The translations under genes and the position numbers were made by a program. DNA of 64,000 nt from Eudromia elegans (Eukaryota; Chordata; Aves; Tinamiformes; Tinamidae), in the NCBI GenBank assembly GCA_003342815.1, contig PTEX01000060.1, forward strand, positions 1,252,244 through 1,316,243. Direction: 5' to 3'. The notes under the pieces were generated by a model that was not told the DNA's origin, did not search any database, and was given only the letters and a program-made list of their open reading frames with translations. Of this stretch, positions 1 to 13,500 are shown in pieces; position 1 is the stretch's first letter, and every line of letters begins with the position of its first letter.

Positions 1-1951
1 GAAATATAACAAAGGAAATGGTAAATACTGAGGTACAGTTGCAGATGAATAAGATACCTGTAGCTCTCCCATAGACCTGTTAACATTAAAAGCCCTAGAT
101 AACTATTTTTTTTTCTGAAAGGGCTGATGTTTTGACTGTATAGTCATCAACAGAACTTGTCTAAGACAAAGTCAAAATAATTTTGTACCTGGTAACAGAT
201 TTTAATTTATAAATAAGTTTAAACTGCTGCAATTACTTTTTCATATCTATACCAGCAGGCAAGTCTACAACTGAGACATTCATTCTGTTTAGCAAAACAA
301 AAAGCAACTAAAAATAACACCAAGAACCCCAGGTCTTTCAATGCCCAACATAGACAGATGCTTATAGAATTATGTCAAAATGTCAGGGAAGTGGGATTAT
401 GACCTAATCTCTGTTTACATGTGTAGAAAGTTTAGTGTTACAAAATGAAGATAGTTTAGACTGATAAAATGATAAGGAATAAACAGGGACCTATTTTTCC
501 CTGTCTTTGCTCCAGCTGGGAGATCAGTTTAAGGTTGTACAATTTTTGACGGAGTGTATTTATGGAACTATATTTCCAGGTAAGGTGTGAATTTTCAGGA
601 ACCCATACGCCTTCTGCTGGCAGCAGATGTTTCACAAAGAAGCTTAGGAATACATTTTTGGGTTGGTTGCAGTGCAGACTAAGGCAGCTTTAAGCTGCAA
701 AATCGTGAGTGAAATACTCTTTTTTTTTTTTTTTTTCTGAAATGCAGCACACCTTCACCAAGTGAAGTCTTTGTGTTGACCTTGGTAAAGCTCATAGAGG
801 CAGATGACTATTCAAATACAAGAAAATCACATGCATTTTGTTGTTTTGATTTGTCTATTTGTTTGTTTCTCATAAAAAGGAAAGGGAAAAGACCGGAAGA
901 GAAAAGGAGAAAAGAAAAGGAAAAAAAAAAAGAAAAATGAAAAGGATATGATGAAAAGGAAAAGACTTGTCCTATCTGATCACACTACTATTCATTGGGC
1001 TATGAGTGACTTGAAACAGCTTTCCCAGAGTAAAAGAAAGAACTTGATTTCTGGATTCAAGCTCTGTTGCGTCTGATAGAACTACTTGTATAAGCATCAC
1101 TGTGTTTAGAAATTGCTATTTCTACAAATTATTTATTTATAATCTAAGGATCTCTCCTTATTCTAAGAAAGAAGCTCAGTGTATTTTTTTTATTATTAAG
1201 ATTTTAAATGTAAGCACCAAGAATTAGGTCAAAACCTTACTGCAGCATAACACATAGCAGGAAACGTAGCATTAGCATAGATAGAAGCATATAAAGTAAT
1301 TTAATTATCAAATATCCATTACAGTCTGATATATCATTATTGTTGTTTGTTGCTGTTATATAACATACTTAAGGGCCAAAAGTGGAATTAAGACTTCTTG
1401 GTAGATATTTAAAGGTATAATACATATCTACCCAACTTCTAAACCTCCAAAGGACAATTCATCCTGTGCACCATAAACATCTATCTTAACTATTTGTAAA
1501 CTCAACTTTATTGCACTCTGGAGCTAAATAATGTTCTCCACTGACTTTGCAGAGATTGCAGACATTTTCATAGTTAAAATTAGGTGAGAGAAATCTCGCC
1601 TGAAATAAATGCAGATAAATAGGCCATATTCAAATCAAATGAAATATTATGTGCCTAATTAAACTATAATGTCTACTGTGGAGTTTATTATCAAAACATC
1701 AGTGAATAATTTAGACCATCTACTCTCCCTATGGAGTCAAGAGAAGTACTATTAACTAGAAAGTGTACAGTAGATGCCTGCTATAAGTGATCTGAATAAG
1801 GCCCACTGTTTATATGTGTCTGCATTATGTAGAAGACCCAAAATACCACATTAATAAAGGAATATTAGGATGAAGAATAGAGGTTTCAGTTACAATACAC
1901 AAAAAAATACTCACAAAAAGACTAAATCCGTTCTAGTATCTTCCTTAATAC
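1..1951. other. Unique AT-rich noncoding sequence
   Basis: No gene or recognisable mobile element. It holds a poly-T run at 720-736 and the purine tract listed separately. Confidence 0.6.
873..966. repeat. Polypurine (AG-rich) tract
   Basis: About 94 bp of AAAAGG/GAAAAGGAGAAAAG-like purine sequence with few pyrimidines. Simple low-complexity DNA. Confidence 0.85.
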
Positions 1952-1955
1952 CCCA

Positions 1956-1975
1956 CTATAGTCAATTGACTATAG
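1956..1975. repeat. Perfect 20-bp palindrome
   Basis: CTATAGTCAATTGACTATAG equals its own reverse complement. With one mismatch the symmetry extends to about 1952-1979 (CCCA on the left, CGGG on the right). No loop is present, so it is cruciform-capable, but no function can be assigned. Confidence 0.9.
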
Positions 1976-1979
1976 CGGG

Positions 1980-4900
1980 ATGAATGAAACAGGATTCTAT
2001 GAGAGAGCAGCTGAATTAGGTGCCTGCTCTAAATTGCCCTCTCCATTAACTACAACAGGAGCTTACAAGAGATTAGTCTCACTAGGCTGATTGTAACCCT
2101 TTGAATGCTTTTTGTGCTAAAGGCTGGACTGAGCCTTCATCTCAGTGGGAGAGCTGTGCAATCAAGCCATCATTTTGCTTCAGGTGCACAGAAATATGTG
2201 TTTTTCTGAACACTGGTAACAGAGGTGTCTGTAGTGTCCCTCACTATCCACACTCTTCTCTCACAGGAAGTTTGCATCTTGGTAGGCTGCTGTATTTGTT
2301 CAGGGTGTGCAGCTTCACAACCAAAATGCCTTGGGTCAAGAACATGTTGATAATTGTGGGGTTTGCAGACTAGTGATAATCTTGATCTCTTGCCCTAGTG
2401 CTGCCTGGACAGTATAAACTCTACCCAAAGCCTTTCATGCTCATCAATGGAAAAATGTTATCCTCATGCTCTGACTTCACATACACAGGGGTGTTCAGGA
2501 ATGCAAAGATCACTTGTTTGACCATGCCAATAAAGGTGCTCTTGTTTGCAAGTTTAGTTCAGGGGAGAAGAAACATTAGAGCTGAAATGCAATTCCCACT
2601 ATTAGTAGGCGTCACATGAATTATATATGTCAGAAAATGAACAAGAAGTGCTCTCTTTTGGAAAAACACACCCTGTGTGTAGTCTTGTAGTTCCTGTGAG
2701 AATACCACTACCTACCAGCTCCGAACCAAGTAGGAACTTCAGGCCATATTTCTATATCCTATGAATTAATTAATCCACAGAATTAAAGCCTTGGATTGGA
2801 CCTTTAGTGGTAAGTTGGTGTGGTTTGTTTTTTTTTTTTCCAGGAATGCTATGTCAAAAATGCATTGTCACATAGCTAAATGATCAAAATTCAAAAGAAG
2901 ATCAAAGTTATATTTGTAGGTGACACTTTAACTGTGTTTTTGTGGATGTTCATTAAAATAATGTGTTTAATAACACATTCATCAACTCCTTCACCACAAA
3001 AAAAAAAAAAGAAAAGACAAGAGAATATCAAGCTAGTTTTCCTGCAGCTTTCTGTGTGTAGCATCTTACAATTGTGTGCACTGTGTCTTTACACTTAATG
3101 ACAAGTTAATTTTCCTGGATTAGAAACCTCTATAAATAACAATTGTAACTAGGCTACCACTCTATAGCCCATTTGTCCTTTTCAACAGAGTAATTCAATA
3201 AGCCAGAAGCACTCAAGAATATATTTAATCTTTTAAAACACAAATTACTGGGTTTTTTTAATAGTTAGGATGTGGAGTAAATAAAAAAGTTAAGAAATGA
3301 AAATTATATAGTTTAGAACACTAGAAAAAATGAGAATCCTAATTTATCTCTCCTTTTATAACCTACTTTTTTTTTTTATTCTTTGGTTATTTTAGGGAAT
3401 TATAATAGAGATCATAGTTCAAAGTTTAAGGTAAATTTTATCTTTGTCTTTAGTGGCCTTTAGATGATTAGGTCTATGATGGAATACAGCTATTTTAATA
3501 GACATCCTTAGGCTACTGGCTACTGTGCAAATTACTTATTCTCCAATAATATTTTTCAACATTGTGACTAGTGATATAGAGTTAAGATAAAGTTGAAATA
3601 AGTTTGGGAAGAATTCCTATATCTCTTCTCCTTTGACTCCCAATAAGACAAAACTGCTGAAACAGAAAATAGAGATGAATGAAATGAAATGAGGAAAGAA
3701 ATGATCCTTTTTATGAAACATTTTAAGCTAAGTGAAATTAAGATACTATATCCCCTCAAAGAAGACTTTTAACCTGAGGTAACATGAATGCTTATATTTT
3801 TCCTCAGATGTTTGCAAAGCAATTAACCTTCTTGCTTCACAGCTGAAGAAGATGGCTTCTCACATAGACTAGAAAGATCTACTGTTTTACTTCAAAAGCT
3901 TTTTGTTTCTGTTTCCCATTTTTATTGATAGTGTTTGCTAAGTATATGGCAATTTTAATGCTAGGGGGAGAAAAGAGAAAGAGAGAAAGAAAAAAAGACA
4001 TGTCTAACACGTAATACATTACAGCCAAAAGAGTGAAAATAGTCAATAAAGACAACTTCTGATGCATAGAGTTTGAGGCTAACCTAAGTATCTAAATAAA
4101 GTTTCTACCTAACACAGGCCATGGAATTATGCTCACTAATCCCTATGATGGTTCAGGCAATTTTTAGTTGACCTGAAGCTTATCCTAGAAAGACTCAGAA
4201 GCTTTTTTTGGGATAGAAGTTTCAATGATGGAGAATGCACCATATCCTCAGGCTAGTTGTCCTAGGAGATAATTATCTTTGCTATTAAACTTTTTACAGG
4301 ACATTTGGGCTTTGATTTTGTTGCATTTAAACTTTCAGGCATTGAATCCTTTTAGTTTGGCAGATTAAAGAGCCTGGAACTGTTAGAAGCTGTTTCTCTG
4401 TGTAGATACGTATAAAACTGATCATCACCTCTTAACCTCCTTTTCTCATATTATTCAGATAGTACTGGGGAAAAGAGGAAAGGAGGTCATGTTTTGCAAT
4501 TAGGTCCATTTGGACAGCTTCTGTTGAAGAAAATCAGTGTCACAATGTGTACACCTGTAGAAGAAACATATCCGCTAGTGAACAGTAGGGTATGATTTTC
4601 CAAAAATTCTGTGAACATCAGAAGAGCGTTCTACTGTTTTTGTTGGTGCCAGCTCAGTAGATACCACATGCCCTCTGCTGGGTGTAGCATTACTGCTGGC
4701 TGAATGAAGTGCAGAGCAGTCTTCCCAGGCAATAGAAAGATGCAATCTGCATTGATTTTTAAAGATAAAGAAGTAACAGTGGGATTAATACTGTTCATTT
4801 TTTCTCCTATCATAGAGGTCAATTTTAACTCCTCTTCTAAACTATTTAAAGATTATTTTCTTTATTTATGATTATTTCAGGTCAAAGAGGTTTCTTTTTT

Positions 4901-5389
4901 TTTTTTTTTTTTTTTTTTTGAATTGCACCATCATGAACTACCTGATTTTTTTCTGTTATTGATTAAAAAGTAATGCTTGGTTAGTAAACATCCCAGGAAA
5001 GCTGTAACACTTTCAAGTTACAGTTGTAAACATTCATCTAATAAATTAAATTAAAGGTAGTCACTACTGGGACTAGTATACATGTATCAAGTTATCCCAG
5101 GCTATCTATCTTTAGAGGTGATCTTAATGGCTTTTGGCAGCAATGATTCTGTTCTCCTTACCCTGAATGTTGGATCGTTAGGAGGCTGGCTTAGTTCTGA
5201 GCCTTCTTCTCTCCTAATCAGCATTCCAGGTGAATCTGCTGCCAGTGCAGCCATTCATAGGAACTTCCTGCATTTTTTAAATGGCTTAAACCCATTCAAA
5301 GAAAATGGGTTTGGGAAGAGTGTGGAAGTTGTGCTTGTGCATCATATAGTCATTGCTAATGATACAGCTAGTTCGGGCATCCCAGTTAC
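1980..5389. other. Unique AT-rich noncoding sequence
   Basis: Only short open frames of up to 90 codons with random composition are present. One 115-codon frame at 5082-5429 overlaps the 25-bp duplication and shows no domain. Poly-T is noted at 4895. Confidence 0.6.
4895..4919. repeat. Poly-T run (25)
   Basis: Uninterrupted run of T. No LINE or SINE body was recognised next to it. Confidence 0.9.
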
Positions 5390-5439
5390 CCTTACCTACG
5401 TTAGTAAGAGCTGTCCTTACCTACGTTAGTAAGAGCTGT
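5390..5439. repeat. 25-bp perfect tandem duplication
   Basis: Two identical 25-bp copies, 5390-5414 and 5415-5439, each beginning CCTTACCTACG and ending AAGAGCTGT. The perfect identity indicates a recent duplication or a sequencing or assembly artefact. Confidence 0.95.
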
Positions 5440-5744
5440 GTAATTCAAAGCCTTGGTTTTACTAGCAACTCCCTCTGTTATCAGGTTTTATCTAAAAAAA
5501 AATAGGTGTAGATTATGAAAACAGTAAAATTTCTGAGTTGGATGAAATGATACTTTTGAAGGGTACCCAAAAGGGACTTCACTATACCCGAACACAAGGG
5601 GAAGAAAGGAGGGGAGTGGAGAGCAGACAAGACAAAAGGAGATCTGGGGACATCCCCCTAGGATATTTACCTGCACTTTTCAGTCAGCTTCATCTCATCT
5701 TACTTCAGGTCTTTGAGACTGCTATGCCAGAAGTACTACAGCTT

Positions 5745-5766
5745 TAGGCTCCCTCTGCTGCCAGGG
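5745..5766. repeat. Short hairpin, 7-bp arms
   Basis: GCTCCCT, loop CTGCTGCC, AGGGAGC. A further GGAGCC nearby makes competing pairings. No known element was recognised. Confidence 0.6.
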
Positions 5767-7386
5767 AGCAGGCAGAGAGGAGCCCAACCCCAGATGCTCT
5801 ATGAAGCAAAAAAATGAAGTTGAAGCCTCTGCTTGCACGTTTGATTCACAAACAAAACATCTTTTATTCCCATCTGAAATAATTTTAAAGTATTTTAGCT
5901 TCAAATGCAGTGTTTTCCATACATTTTTGTCCCTCCTTCATCAATTAGGGATCATTTTAAAAAAAAAGGTCTCTGATATGGGCTGACTATTTCCCTGTTA
6001 GTCAATATCAGTATAACCAGAAACAAGCACAAGCCCTCAGTGTCAGGTTTATATGTAACCTGCATGTATCTTACATCAGTGATTACACTGCAGAGCAAGA
6101 CAACTCTTTCCCAACACCATTTCGTGTGACAGTGTGTGCAAATATATATGAACCTACATACATGCTCTACAGTTTAACTATATGCACACCCATACTTGTG
6201 CTTGTATATTCATAGACATTTGTGTTTGTATAAATATTCATGATATCAAAGCTTGTGAGAGGTCAAGACGTTCCATTATCTCATTCTCCACATGCTGCAG
6301 TGAAAGCAAGCACTTAAAAAAATTATAGAGAAAGGTAGAGGAAATGGATAGCATGCAGAAATCCCGCTCTCTCGCCTTCATTTCACAGCTGGCATTCTCA
6401 AAACCTGTTACCCAAATCCTGCAGCTCTCTGCATGATCAGGGAGGGCTGGAAAGAAACACAAGAGTAATGCAGCATTTCAGCAGCCCATCTGGATTAGGG
6501 CACACAAGGAGAGCAAATGCTGTTGCTGCCGGAATTTGTAGGATACTCATGCCAGAATGAGCTACATACACAGACACTCATAGAGTATGTGCTTGCATTA
6601 GCAAGGCTTTTGTGGAATAGTTCATAGGTTATGGTTCGATACTGCAAATTACCTCGCTCCCCGCTTGCTGGTTGAAAGGAAGATTCATCCTCACTCTTAA
6701 CCTGCATAGCTCGTCCATGCAAATCCCTTTTCATTTGGGCTTTGTGACAGGGAGGAGTGTTTGGCTCTATAAGCTCTTACTCTTCTGAGGTCTTCTCGTA
6801 TAAATGATGTGAGATCGGGCAACCTCAGAAATATTAAGTCTGTTATGAAGCTTATGTATCAGTTTTTCATAAGCCACTGAACTGGATAAAACCACTGACT
6901 GTTCATTCTTCTGTGGAGTGCTGAGTTTCATTCTTCTAGCGATAATACGATTTCTTTTTCCCCCTGGATATCAAGGAATATTCCAATTTGCTGCTTGTGC
7001 TTTAAGCATAGATACTCCAAAATATCATGTAACATACCCATGATGAAAGATTTCTCCATTTGTTGCCTTTGAGATGATTTCTAGCTTTACAATTTTTTTT
7101 CTTCAACTATCAGAACTATAATTGCTATAAAAAGTCATTTTTTTCACCTCTGCTGCCAATAATGTGCCCAGTGCAACATTTTTGGAGGCGCTTCATTTAT
7201 GTAACTGTGCTAATTTTTGTCTGTCATTTTCCTTTTTATGCTAAAATGTAAAAGCTTAATTCATTAAGGCTTGTAAGGGGCTCAGTTGTGCTGGCTGGCA
7301 CATATTATAGAAACGTAGTGAGTTCATCTTCTGTAAAATAAGAAAGGTGGAGTTTAGGTGGAGTTTGGATGAAAGATGCCCTTTAA

Positions 7387-7388
<2 letters not shown>

Positions 7389-7418
<30 letters not shown>
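7389..7418. repeat. Poly-T run (30)
   Basis: Longest homopolymer in the window. No processed pseudogene was recognised on the minus strand beside it. Confidence 0.95.
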
Positions 7419-7420
<2 letters not shown>

Positions 7421-8080
7421 TGGATGGACATGTTGCATTATTTCATTTTGAAGGCATTGCTTATAAAGAGTAATGAGAAAATTCCTGGCATTGTCTTACT
7501 CCAAATAGTTTTTTCCTTTGCTTTGTCCTCCCTAGGGCTAAGACATCTCTCTCTGTTCTAAAGATAAACTATAGCATACAGTCCTCAATGTAGTCAGGTG
7601 CACCTTAAGCCAATATTCCCTTTGAATTACTGTATGATGTATTGGAAGTGCTTTTGTGTTGACAAAAGCTTGAACTGACAGATTGCAGCTCCATCCATAG
7701 CATCTAAACCCAAGTGACGGTGATTCCCAGAAGCTGGCAGCACACCTGTGAGTGAAGGATCACTATATGTTTGCCTCGTTTTTACTATATTAGATATCCA
7801 GAAAAGGTAACCTGGATTGAAGGGCATGCTTGCCTCCCACTGTTTGTGCTGCCCCAGGCATAGAGGTAGTTGAAGAGCATTTGGGCTGAGTTCCTAGTAA
7901 GAACCACAACTTAGACCCTTCTGATGTGTTATGGTAAGCTGAAGTATTGCAGTATATTACTCTTCCAAACTGTAGGCAATGGCAGCTCAGGAGTAGCTCC
8001 ATATACTTATCACATGAGTGACATTCAGCTCCAGCCATCTTAGTTTAATGAGTCAATATACTTACATTATTTCCTGACAT

Positions 8081-8145
8081 GTCCCCTGCTGACCACTGTC
8101 TGAGACAAGATGCAGATAAAAAGCTTGTCTGGCCCTGTATTGGCC
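8081..8145 (+). mobile_element. Ancient CR1-type 3' end relic
   Basis: The segment CTGCTGACCACTGTCTGAGAC followed by a decayed GATGCAGATAAA...CTGGCCCTGTATTGGCC matches, by recollection, the 3' end of old sauropsid CR1s (CTGGCCACTGTCGGAGACAGG...GACCCAGTATGGCC). Only about 65 bp can be aligned by eye and no tail is preserved. The orientation is plus. The age must be high because many positions differ from that consensus. Confidence 0.5.
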
Positions 8146-10040
8146 CCTTCAATCTCATCTCATGAAAAGTTGCACTGAAATCCTCCAACATATTTGCATG
8201 AAAATGGGACGGTAGGATCTGGTGCCAATTTTTTCTACTTATGATTGTTTAATTTTTGGAGGCCCTAACAGCTATACTACTGTGCAACCCTCTTAATACT
8301 AAAAAACTTTGAGATCTGTCCAATATGGAGGCTGGAAACACACAATGGAAACCTGATTCGAGTAATGAAATTGTGTTCTAAAAATAAAAATAAAAATAAA
8401 TCAATGAAAAGGAAAAGTAATGCATATGTCTCATTATTTCCTCCCAGACAAGCAGAGACCATTTTCCAAACCAATGTGTGTGTCTCAGGCTCAGTTCTTT
8501 TGTTATTTTTTAACCTGTTGTTATTAGTATTTGCTTTCTCTGGGAACATGCCAGACCTCTCCAGAGTATTCCCCATTGGCAAAGCTGAAGTTAAATCACA
8601 GACTTCAAAGAACTAAACTAAGATTAATGCTATTTTTGCAAGCAAAATACTAGCCCATTCCAAATGAATAGTAAAATATAGTACAGTAATAATCCATATC
8701 TTTCTTCAGCTGTAAAAGTGACACTACAGAGCTTTTGACTATAGCTGCAGACAGTAAAATCTTTGCCCCACTCTAGTAAAGGGCACTCTGCTATTAGCTT
8801 CACTAAGAAGTGGCTTCCTTTGGATTCAATGTTGCTTTCATAGAAGAACTCTCCAAGGAGGTTTTTCAGGTAAAGTTAAAGCAGCAAACTCTTTCAAAAC
8901 TAACCATGTCACAGGGTCTGTTTCAGTGTATTTCTTCTGAATTACAATTTTTAGGGGAGAGTGGGAAAGAAGGATAGAGAGCCTCCTGGCTCTTAAGGTC
9001 TTTTCCAAAGGACTCTGCCCAACCCAAATACCCATAGGAATGGAAGTAGGTAGAATAGAGTTCTTGTTCAGCCACCACAGAAATTTCTATTCTTCTGAAA
9101 ATACAAAATGCTTTCTGACCAAGGTGGCATCCCTTTTTAAGTTTATATTCTACCTGGGAGTTGGATATTTCTGTAATGTAATATCAGAATTTCCAAAAGC
9201 ATAGGTCTGAAAATGAAACTATATGGCCTGTATCAGACCTACTTCCATGGACAAATCCTCTCTGCACCACAGGCACAAAAATCTGATAAATTGCAGAAGT
9301 CCTCAAGCTTCCATGCATGCAGAGTATCCTTTTTTCCGGATACTTCATTTTCTAGCCTGTGGAACCTCATATACTCCTTACAGTCAGAGGAAAGCCGAAA
9401 TGTGAATAGCTGTGCCACCATTTAACTCTGTTGCAATACCTATGTCCAAACTGGGACATGGCTATATTTGAACCCCGACAGGATCACACCGTGGATAAGC
9501 CAGATCCTGCTTCCAATATCCATTGTGGGAGAATGAGATCTCACCACCTCCACTTGAGGATCAGAATATGAGGCTAAAACTGTAAATCTGTCACGCAATA
9601 AATCTCAGAAAGAGATATAAAGCAGAGTAGATTAGTCGCAGGAGATCCGGACATTTTGTCCAATTTTACTTTAATGGAGTAGTAAATAAAAGCTATTATC
9701 TGGTGGTCTTATGGGTAAGGTAAGTGAAACTAATCATTTGCTTCGCACCAAGCACTCTCATAAACATTCATAGCCAACAAACCACAGCTTAAGTGGACAA
9801 GACTGTACAGCTCTCACCACGAGCAATGATCTTTTCTGGAAAGTGTCTATGATGCAGAGCCATTTTGTTGTTCACACTGTACCCAATCTCTAGCCAAATG
9901 TGACTTGCTTGATTTATAATGCTTTATCCTTCACAGTGAACCCTTTATTCATTAAACACTTTTGTAAACACAGTTCATGAGAAGCAAAGGAGATGGCGCC
10001 TGGATAGTATGTCATGTCCCTGTCCTCCTCTGTATTTGCA
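8146..10040. other. Unique noncoding sequence
   Basis: No gene recognised. The 101-codon minus-strand frame at 8277-8582 and its plus-strand overlap look random. A stretch at 9460-9530 weakly recalls an old repeat but was not called. Confidence 0.6.
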
Positions 10041-10572
10041 GATCAGTCCTGGTGAGGCCGCACCTCAAGTACTGCATGCAGTTCTGGGCTCCCCAGTGCA
10101 GGAGGGACGTGGAGCTGCTGGAGAGAGTCCAGCGCAGGGCCACAAAGATGATTAGGGGTCTGGAACATCTGCCCTATGAGCAAAGGCTGAGAGAGCTGGG
10201 CCTCTTCAGCCTGCAGAAGACTGAGAGGGGACCTGATTGATGTATATAAATATCTCAAGAAAGGGAGTGAGGAGGAGGGGGCTGGCCTCTTCTCAGTGGT
10301 GGACAGTCATAGAACTAGAGGAAACGGCCACAAATTGAGGCACCAAAAATTCCACAGGAACTTGAGAAAGAATTTCTTAACAGTGAGGGTGACAGAGCAC
10401 TGGAACAGGCTGACCAGAGAGGTGGTGGAGTCTCCTTCTCTGGAGATCTTCAAAACCTGCCTGGATACCACCCTGTGCCACATGCTCTAGGAGACCCTGC
10501 GTGTGCAGGGGGGTTGGACTAGATGACCTCTACAGGTCCCTTCCAACCCTAGCCATTCTATGATTCTATGAT
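10041..10572 (+). mobile_element. CR1 LINE, 5'-truncated 3' end
   Basis: This is the clearest repeat in the window. It encodes the C-terminal part of CR1 ORF2: a [15 protein letters not shown] stretch, then [20 protein letters not shown] and [14 protein letters not shown] later block reads EHWNRLTREVVESPSLEIF. The first block ends at a TGA at 10238-10240 and the homology resumes in another frame from about 10296, so the ORF is frameshifted and dead. The 3' end shows the CR1 signature GGACTAGATGACCTCTACAG, then CCTTCCAACCCT and the tail ATTCTATGATTCTATGAT. No poly-A tail or target-site duplication is visible, as expected for CR1. It is more GC-rich than its surroundings and the least decayed CR1 here, so it is probably the youngest. 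The exact subfamily was not determined. Confidence 0.95.
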
Positions 10573-13500
10573 CTCCTGCTGGTCTTTAAGGTGCCTCTAA
10601 TGACCACTCCTGCATTTTCTCTAGTGTGATGTGCCAGATGAGCAAGTCAGAGCCTGTTTTATGCCTAACCCAGAGCAGTGCATGTGTTAATGGGCAGGCA
10701 CACATATCTGTATGTGTGGCAACCAGCTGGTGACTGGCAGCTGACTGACAGCACAGGATGTACTTGAGCCCTCCAAGCACTGTTCCCTGCCCAGGTATGA
10801 ACAGGACCACTCTCCTCTATACTGATATTCCCAAATCTTATGGGAACATCATAATTTGAGAAAAATAGGAACATCATTATCTTTGAGAGCAGTAGTTACA
10901 AAGGTAATTTTTAGGTAACTAGTTAAGTTGATGTTCTAAATGACATAGTGGATAATATATAATCTTCTCTTTTTGCATGAGTTCAATACCCATTTTGCCT
11001 CAATTTTTATTTAATAATTTAACAGAAATATTTTTTATTTTTGTGAACAGGCAAAATAGGAAAATAGCCTGTTGCCCTCCCTCTCCTCCCCAGTGCCTTG
11101 CAGTATCCTGTGGTATGGATGGAGAGCTGGGAAATGTTCTGCATTGAAGATCTGTCATTTGTATAATTTTTTTTACAATACAAAAGTCTTGAAAAAATGC
11201 AAGACTGGAGGGCAGCAGGACAACGAGAAGAGTCTAATGACCTTCCATGTCCGATTTTCTTTTCTCTGGGCACTAAAATTGATTTTCCTTATCTTATTTT
11301 GCCAAATTCCAGAGCCAGGCCAGAAAGAGTAGATGATGGCAATGAGATCCAGGGCATCCAGTGTGGCTACTGACGGAGACTACGATGAAACAAATCTAAC
11401 CGTTCCAATAGTAGGATACTACATGATAAAACCCTGTTTTTATAGAGTGGATACTATCTCTATGGAAGACGTTCTGGTATTTAGCGCAAGATGTTTGATA
11501 TCAGGATTGAGTCTTCAGACAGCTTACCCTCCTGTGCAAATACACTACTTTTATCTTGTTTGAAGGGTTAGTAACCCAAATGTCCAATCTACTCAGGCAT
11601 GTAAGCAATAAAAGCTAGCCTGCAAAATTGATGGTGAAATGATAAGAACAAGTTTCATGATATTATCCTTAATTTAGGTTTATCAACAAAAAAAATCTTA
11701 CTGACTAGCAACCAGAAGTAATTGCAGTTACTTTTATGAGCTAAATTGGAAGCAAGGAAGAGTTTTGTAATCATGGTTGAACCATAAGATCCATTGAACA
11801 ATAAGATCCATTTTCCATGAGTAATCCATTTTCTGGCAGATTGTGGTTTTCCTTTAGTGTCATCTAGTGTTGAACAAAGCCCTCCACTAAAACTGAAAAT
11901 TAAATACAATATGGGGGGAAAAACCTGTCTTGAAGGTTTTATTCTCTCTCAGACAAGAATATGGTATTGCTGAGGAAAGGTTATAATTTAAGTTGTTTAC
12001 AGGAGTTGTAACAAATGACAATAGCTAAATGTGATCCAAAAGTCCAGATAATAAATGTCTCTGGACACCTTATTTCCACTAAGTATGTAAAAAATATTTA
12101 CACATCTTTTTAATTATAGGAATGATGTCTTATTCCTGTGTGCTCCTACTAGAGATAATAAGTACTTAAAGAACAGCCCCCTTTTTTCAATAGAGCTGGA
12201 TCTCTTCAAGTTCTGTCTTTCTGTTTTAGTCTGATTCTGGGACATTATAGTTTGACATTGCTTTGCCTTTTATCCTCGTAAAGGCCTTGTTTTTCCATTG
12301 TCATAGTGAGGTCTTTCCACTATTCACATTAGCGGCTTTACAGGAGCCTTCATGATGGTTTCTTATAAAATACGTTGATTTCTATCATCCTGTTTAATGA
12401 TGTGCTACATTGTTTATAAGATAATGCAATGAACCCACATTGAACTCGTTCTATTATCACATAAGTAATGCAATAAACTGCTTAACAGGGCAATTAAATC
12501 AAGTGGTTTCAGGTTAATGTTATTAGACAGTGTTCAAGAACATGAAACTTTTGTTTTGCGGATTGGCTTACCCTCTTAAATATTAGAAAATGTACTTTGC
12601 TAATGTTTTTGTTTGTATTCCCTACGGTAATAATCACATTATTCATTGCTGAGAACTAGAAATATTATAGCAGCTTTCCGAATGAAGGAGAGACTTAGCA
12701 TAGCCTCTAGTAACTAGTGACAAAGCAATGGATTTAATAACCTTGGAGAACTCCCTGGGGTATTACGCAACAGTATTCAAAGCTTAGAGCAGAGACATTT
12801 CATTACACATAGACAGTAGAAAATCAAATACATGAAAGAAACATAAAGGTTAAATACATTTTGCTGTTAAAAAAGAAATATCAAGCAGTTCAGCCTACAT
12901 ATTATACCAGATACAAATCCTTGAAAGGAGTCTTAATGAATATTTTTTAGAGAGCATTACTCTTTTTTCTTTATTTAGGGTGGGGTTTTTTTGGTTTTTT
13001 TTTGGTCCACCCCAAAAGGTATTCAAATACACAGCAGCACACAGAATTTCATTAAGAACAGTTCCAGTGAAATTAAAACTCTATTGTGCGTCTTGAGTCT
13101 GTTCTAATGATCACTGCTCTGCTGAGTGTGTAATTTAAAGTCTCTTCTTAATAGATGAGGTGCTGAACACCAAAATCTAGCTCTCCCAAACTTCACAGTC
13201 AAAGAGCTATTTTGCCAACAGCCAGGGAAATCTACTTGTGATTGGATTTCCATGGAACAACACTGACATATAACTGCTAGAATAATCCCATTGAATATAA
13301 ATCTATCTTTTCAAAAGGGGCCTGTTAGTTGAAATTTCTCGGTTTTAAGGTTCTAAGAAAAAGTTTCCAAAAATGATTTCCAGAATTAAGAGGAGATATA
13401 GACTTCTTACCTGAATTCAGGTTTTCAGTGGATGGCTAGGAAAGACCCTTTCATGTATCTTTCAAATGCATGAAAGAAACATAATAGATAAATCCAGTTT

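Larger units (their letters stand above)
5440..8080. other. Unique noncoding sequence
   Basis: No gene recognised. Short frames of 60-80 codons on both strands overlap one another and show no coding pattern. A 30-T run is at 7389. Confidence 0.6.

Noticed and set aside
5082..5429. 115-codon plus-strand frame
   Set aside because: No domain, no conserved-looking motif, no promoter or splice context, and it ends inside a tandem duplication. Frames of this length occur by chance in 64 kb.
9460..9530. TTTGAACCCC and a TCCTGCTTCC...CCATTGTGG stretch resembling an antisense tRNA box B or an antisense CR1 3' end
   Set aside because: The two resemblances point to different families and neither extends far enough to align.
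11333..11563. 76-codon frame with a plausible N-terminal charged stretch
   Set aside because: Neither flank offers convincing splice sites, and the reading frame before it ends in a stop. No family recognised.
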